64,000 nt of DNA from JBKEBQ01 sp047973225 (GTDB lineage Bacteria > Bacillota_I > Bacilli_A > Erysipelotrichales > Erysipelotrichaceae). The notes beneath the pieces are model-generated. The model saw only the letters and a list, made by a program, of their open reading frames with translations. It did not search any database and was not told where the DNA came from. Shown here piece after piece: positions 63,897 to 64,000 of this stretch; positions within the stretch are counted from its first letter, which is position 1, and every line of letters starts with the position of its first letter. The stretch lies in the NCBI GenBank assembly GCA_047973225.1, contig JBKEBQ010000035.1, positions 62,001 to 126,000 on the forward strand. The letters are read 5' to 3'. Both the position numbers and the translations under genes were made by a program.

Positions 63897-64000
63897 TTAT
63901 AGGTCTATGTCTTTCATATGTTTTGGTTGTTGCATATGCAATGGTGGATACTTCATGTGGTTTGGTGATATTTCCACATCCAAAAGTACTTTAGGACGTC
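63897..64000 (-). CDS. C-terminal end of a gene running off the window
   Basis: Open frame from the window end to TAA at 63899-63897: 33 residues, with a Met/His/Pro-rich tail (NHMKYPPLHMQQPKHMKDID). 23 bp before the amidase-like gene and on the same strand, so probably upstream in its operon. Family not recognised. Confidence 0.45.
   Translation of the reverse strand, partial: RPKVLLDVEISPNHMKYPPLHMQQPKHMKDIDL

Overview
The window is a 64 kb chromosomal segment of a low-GC Gram-positive bacterium. The best fit is the class Erysipelotrichia (Bacillota), possibly Erysipelotrichaceae. Three things point there: Bacillus-like housekeeping blocks (tadA/SRP RNA/dnaX/ebfC/recR; ywiB-argS-rpoE), T-box leaders before serS and pheST, and a diphosphate-type phosphofructokinase beside ptsI. 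The lineage is inferred; no rRNA gene is present. No tRNA genes, CRISPR array or prophage were seen.

Layout. 0-2.6 kb: the 3' end of a cell-wall-anchored GH20 hexosaminidase with accessory sugar-binding and FIVAR modules. 2.6-7.3 kb: a decaying exported-protein gene, a small membrane protein, and on the minus strand a lactococcin 972-type bacteriocin locus (bacteriocin, 7TM membrane protein, ABC ATPase). Both the bacteriocin and the 7TM gene carry single-base frameshifts. 7.3-19.8 kb: housekeeping genes (gpmI, rpoE, argS, c-di-AMP receptor, patatin, recR, ebfC, dnaX, tadA, SRP RNA, serS with T-box). 19.8-21 kb: a scar of decayed membrane protein and transposase fragments.

21-40 kb is an accessory sugar-catabolism island with three modules. 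(i) A GntR-linked divergon holds two PfkB kinases, a ureidoglycolate-lyase-like cupin, an APC permease, a TIM-barrel isomerase-like protein and a BtpA/SgcQ-like TIM barrel. This combination matches no pathway known to me and is the best candidate for an undescribed system. (ii) A lic-like beta-glucoside PTS operon with a divergent PRD activator; its GH1 enzyme has Gln in place of the acid/base Glu. (iii) An ascorbate-type PTS with a split transketolase, whose only EIIA domain is fused to the PRD regulator.

39.4-64 kb returns to core genes: hpf, coaD, rsmD, an FtsW/RodA-type flippase/polymerase, def, RNase J, pheST with a Phe T-box, ptsI, pfp, rnhC and an ABC-F protein. Interspersed are less usual loci: a DUF2779 nuclease-like gene with a WYL regulator and an ankyrin protein; an SPFH protein with a ribbon-helix-helix partner under a perfect inverted-repeat operator; and a membrane-anchored amidase homologue that has lost most catalytic residues.

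Readings beyond the plain open reading frames: the bacteriocin (6850-7202), SRP RNA, both T-boxes, terminators, promoters, operators and pseudogenes were read directly from the bases. Starts were moved inward wherever a ribosome-binding site supported a later codon.
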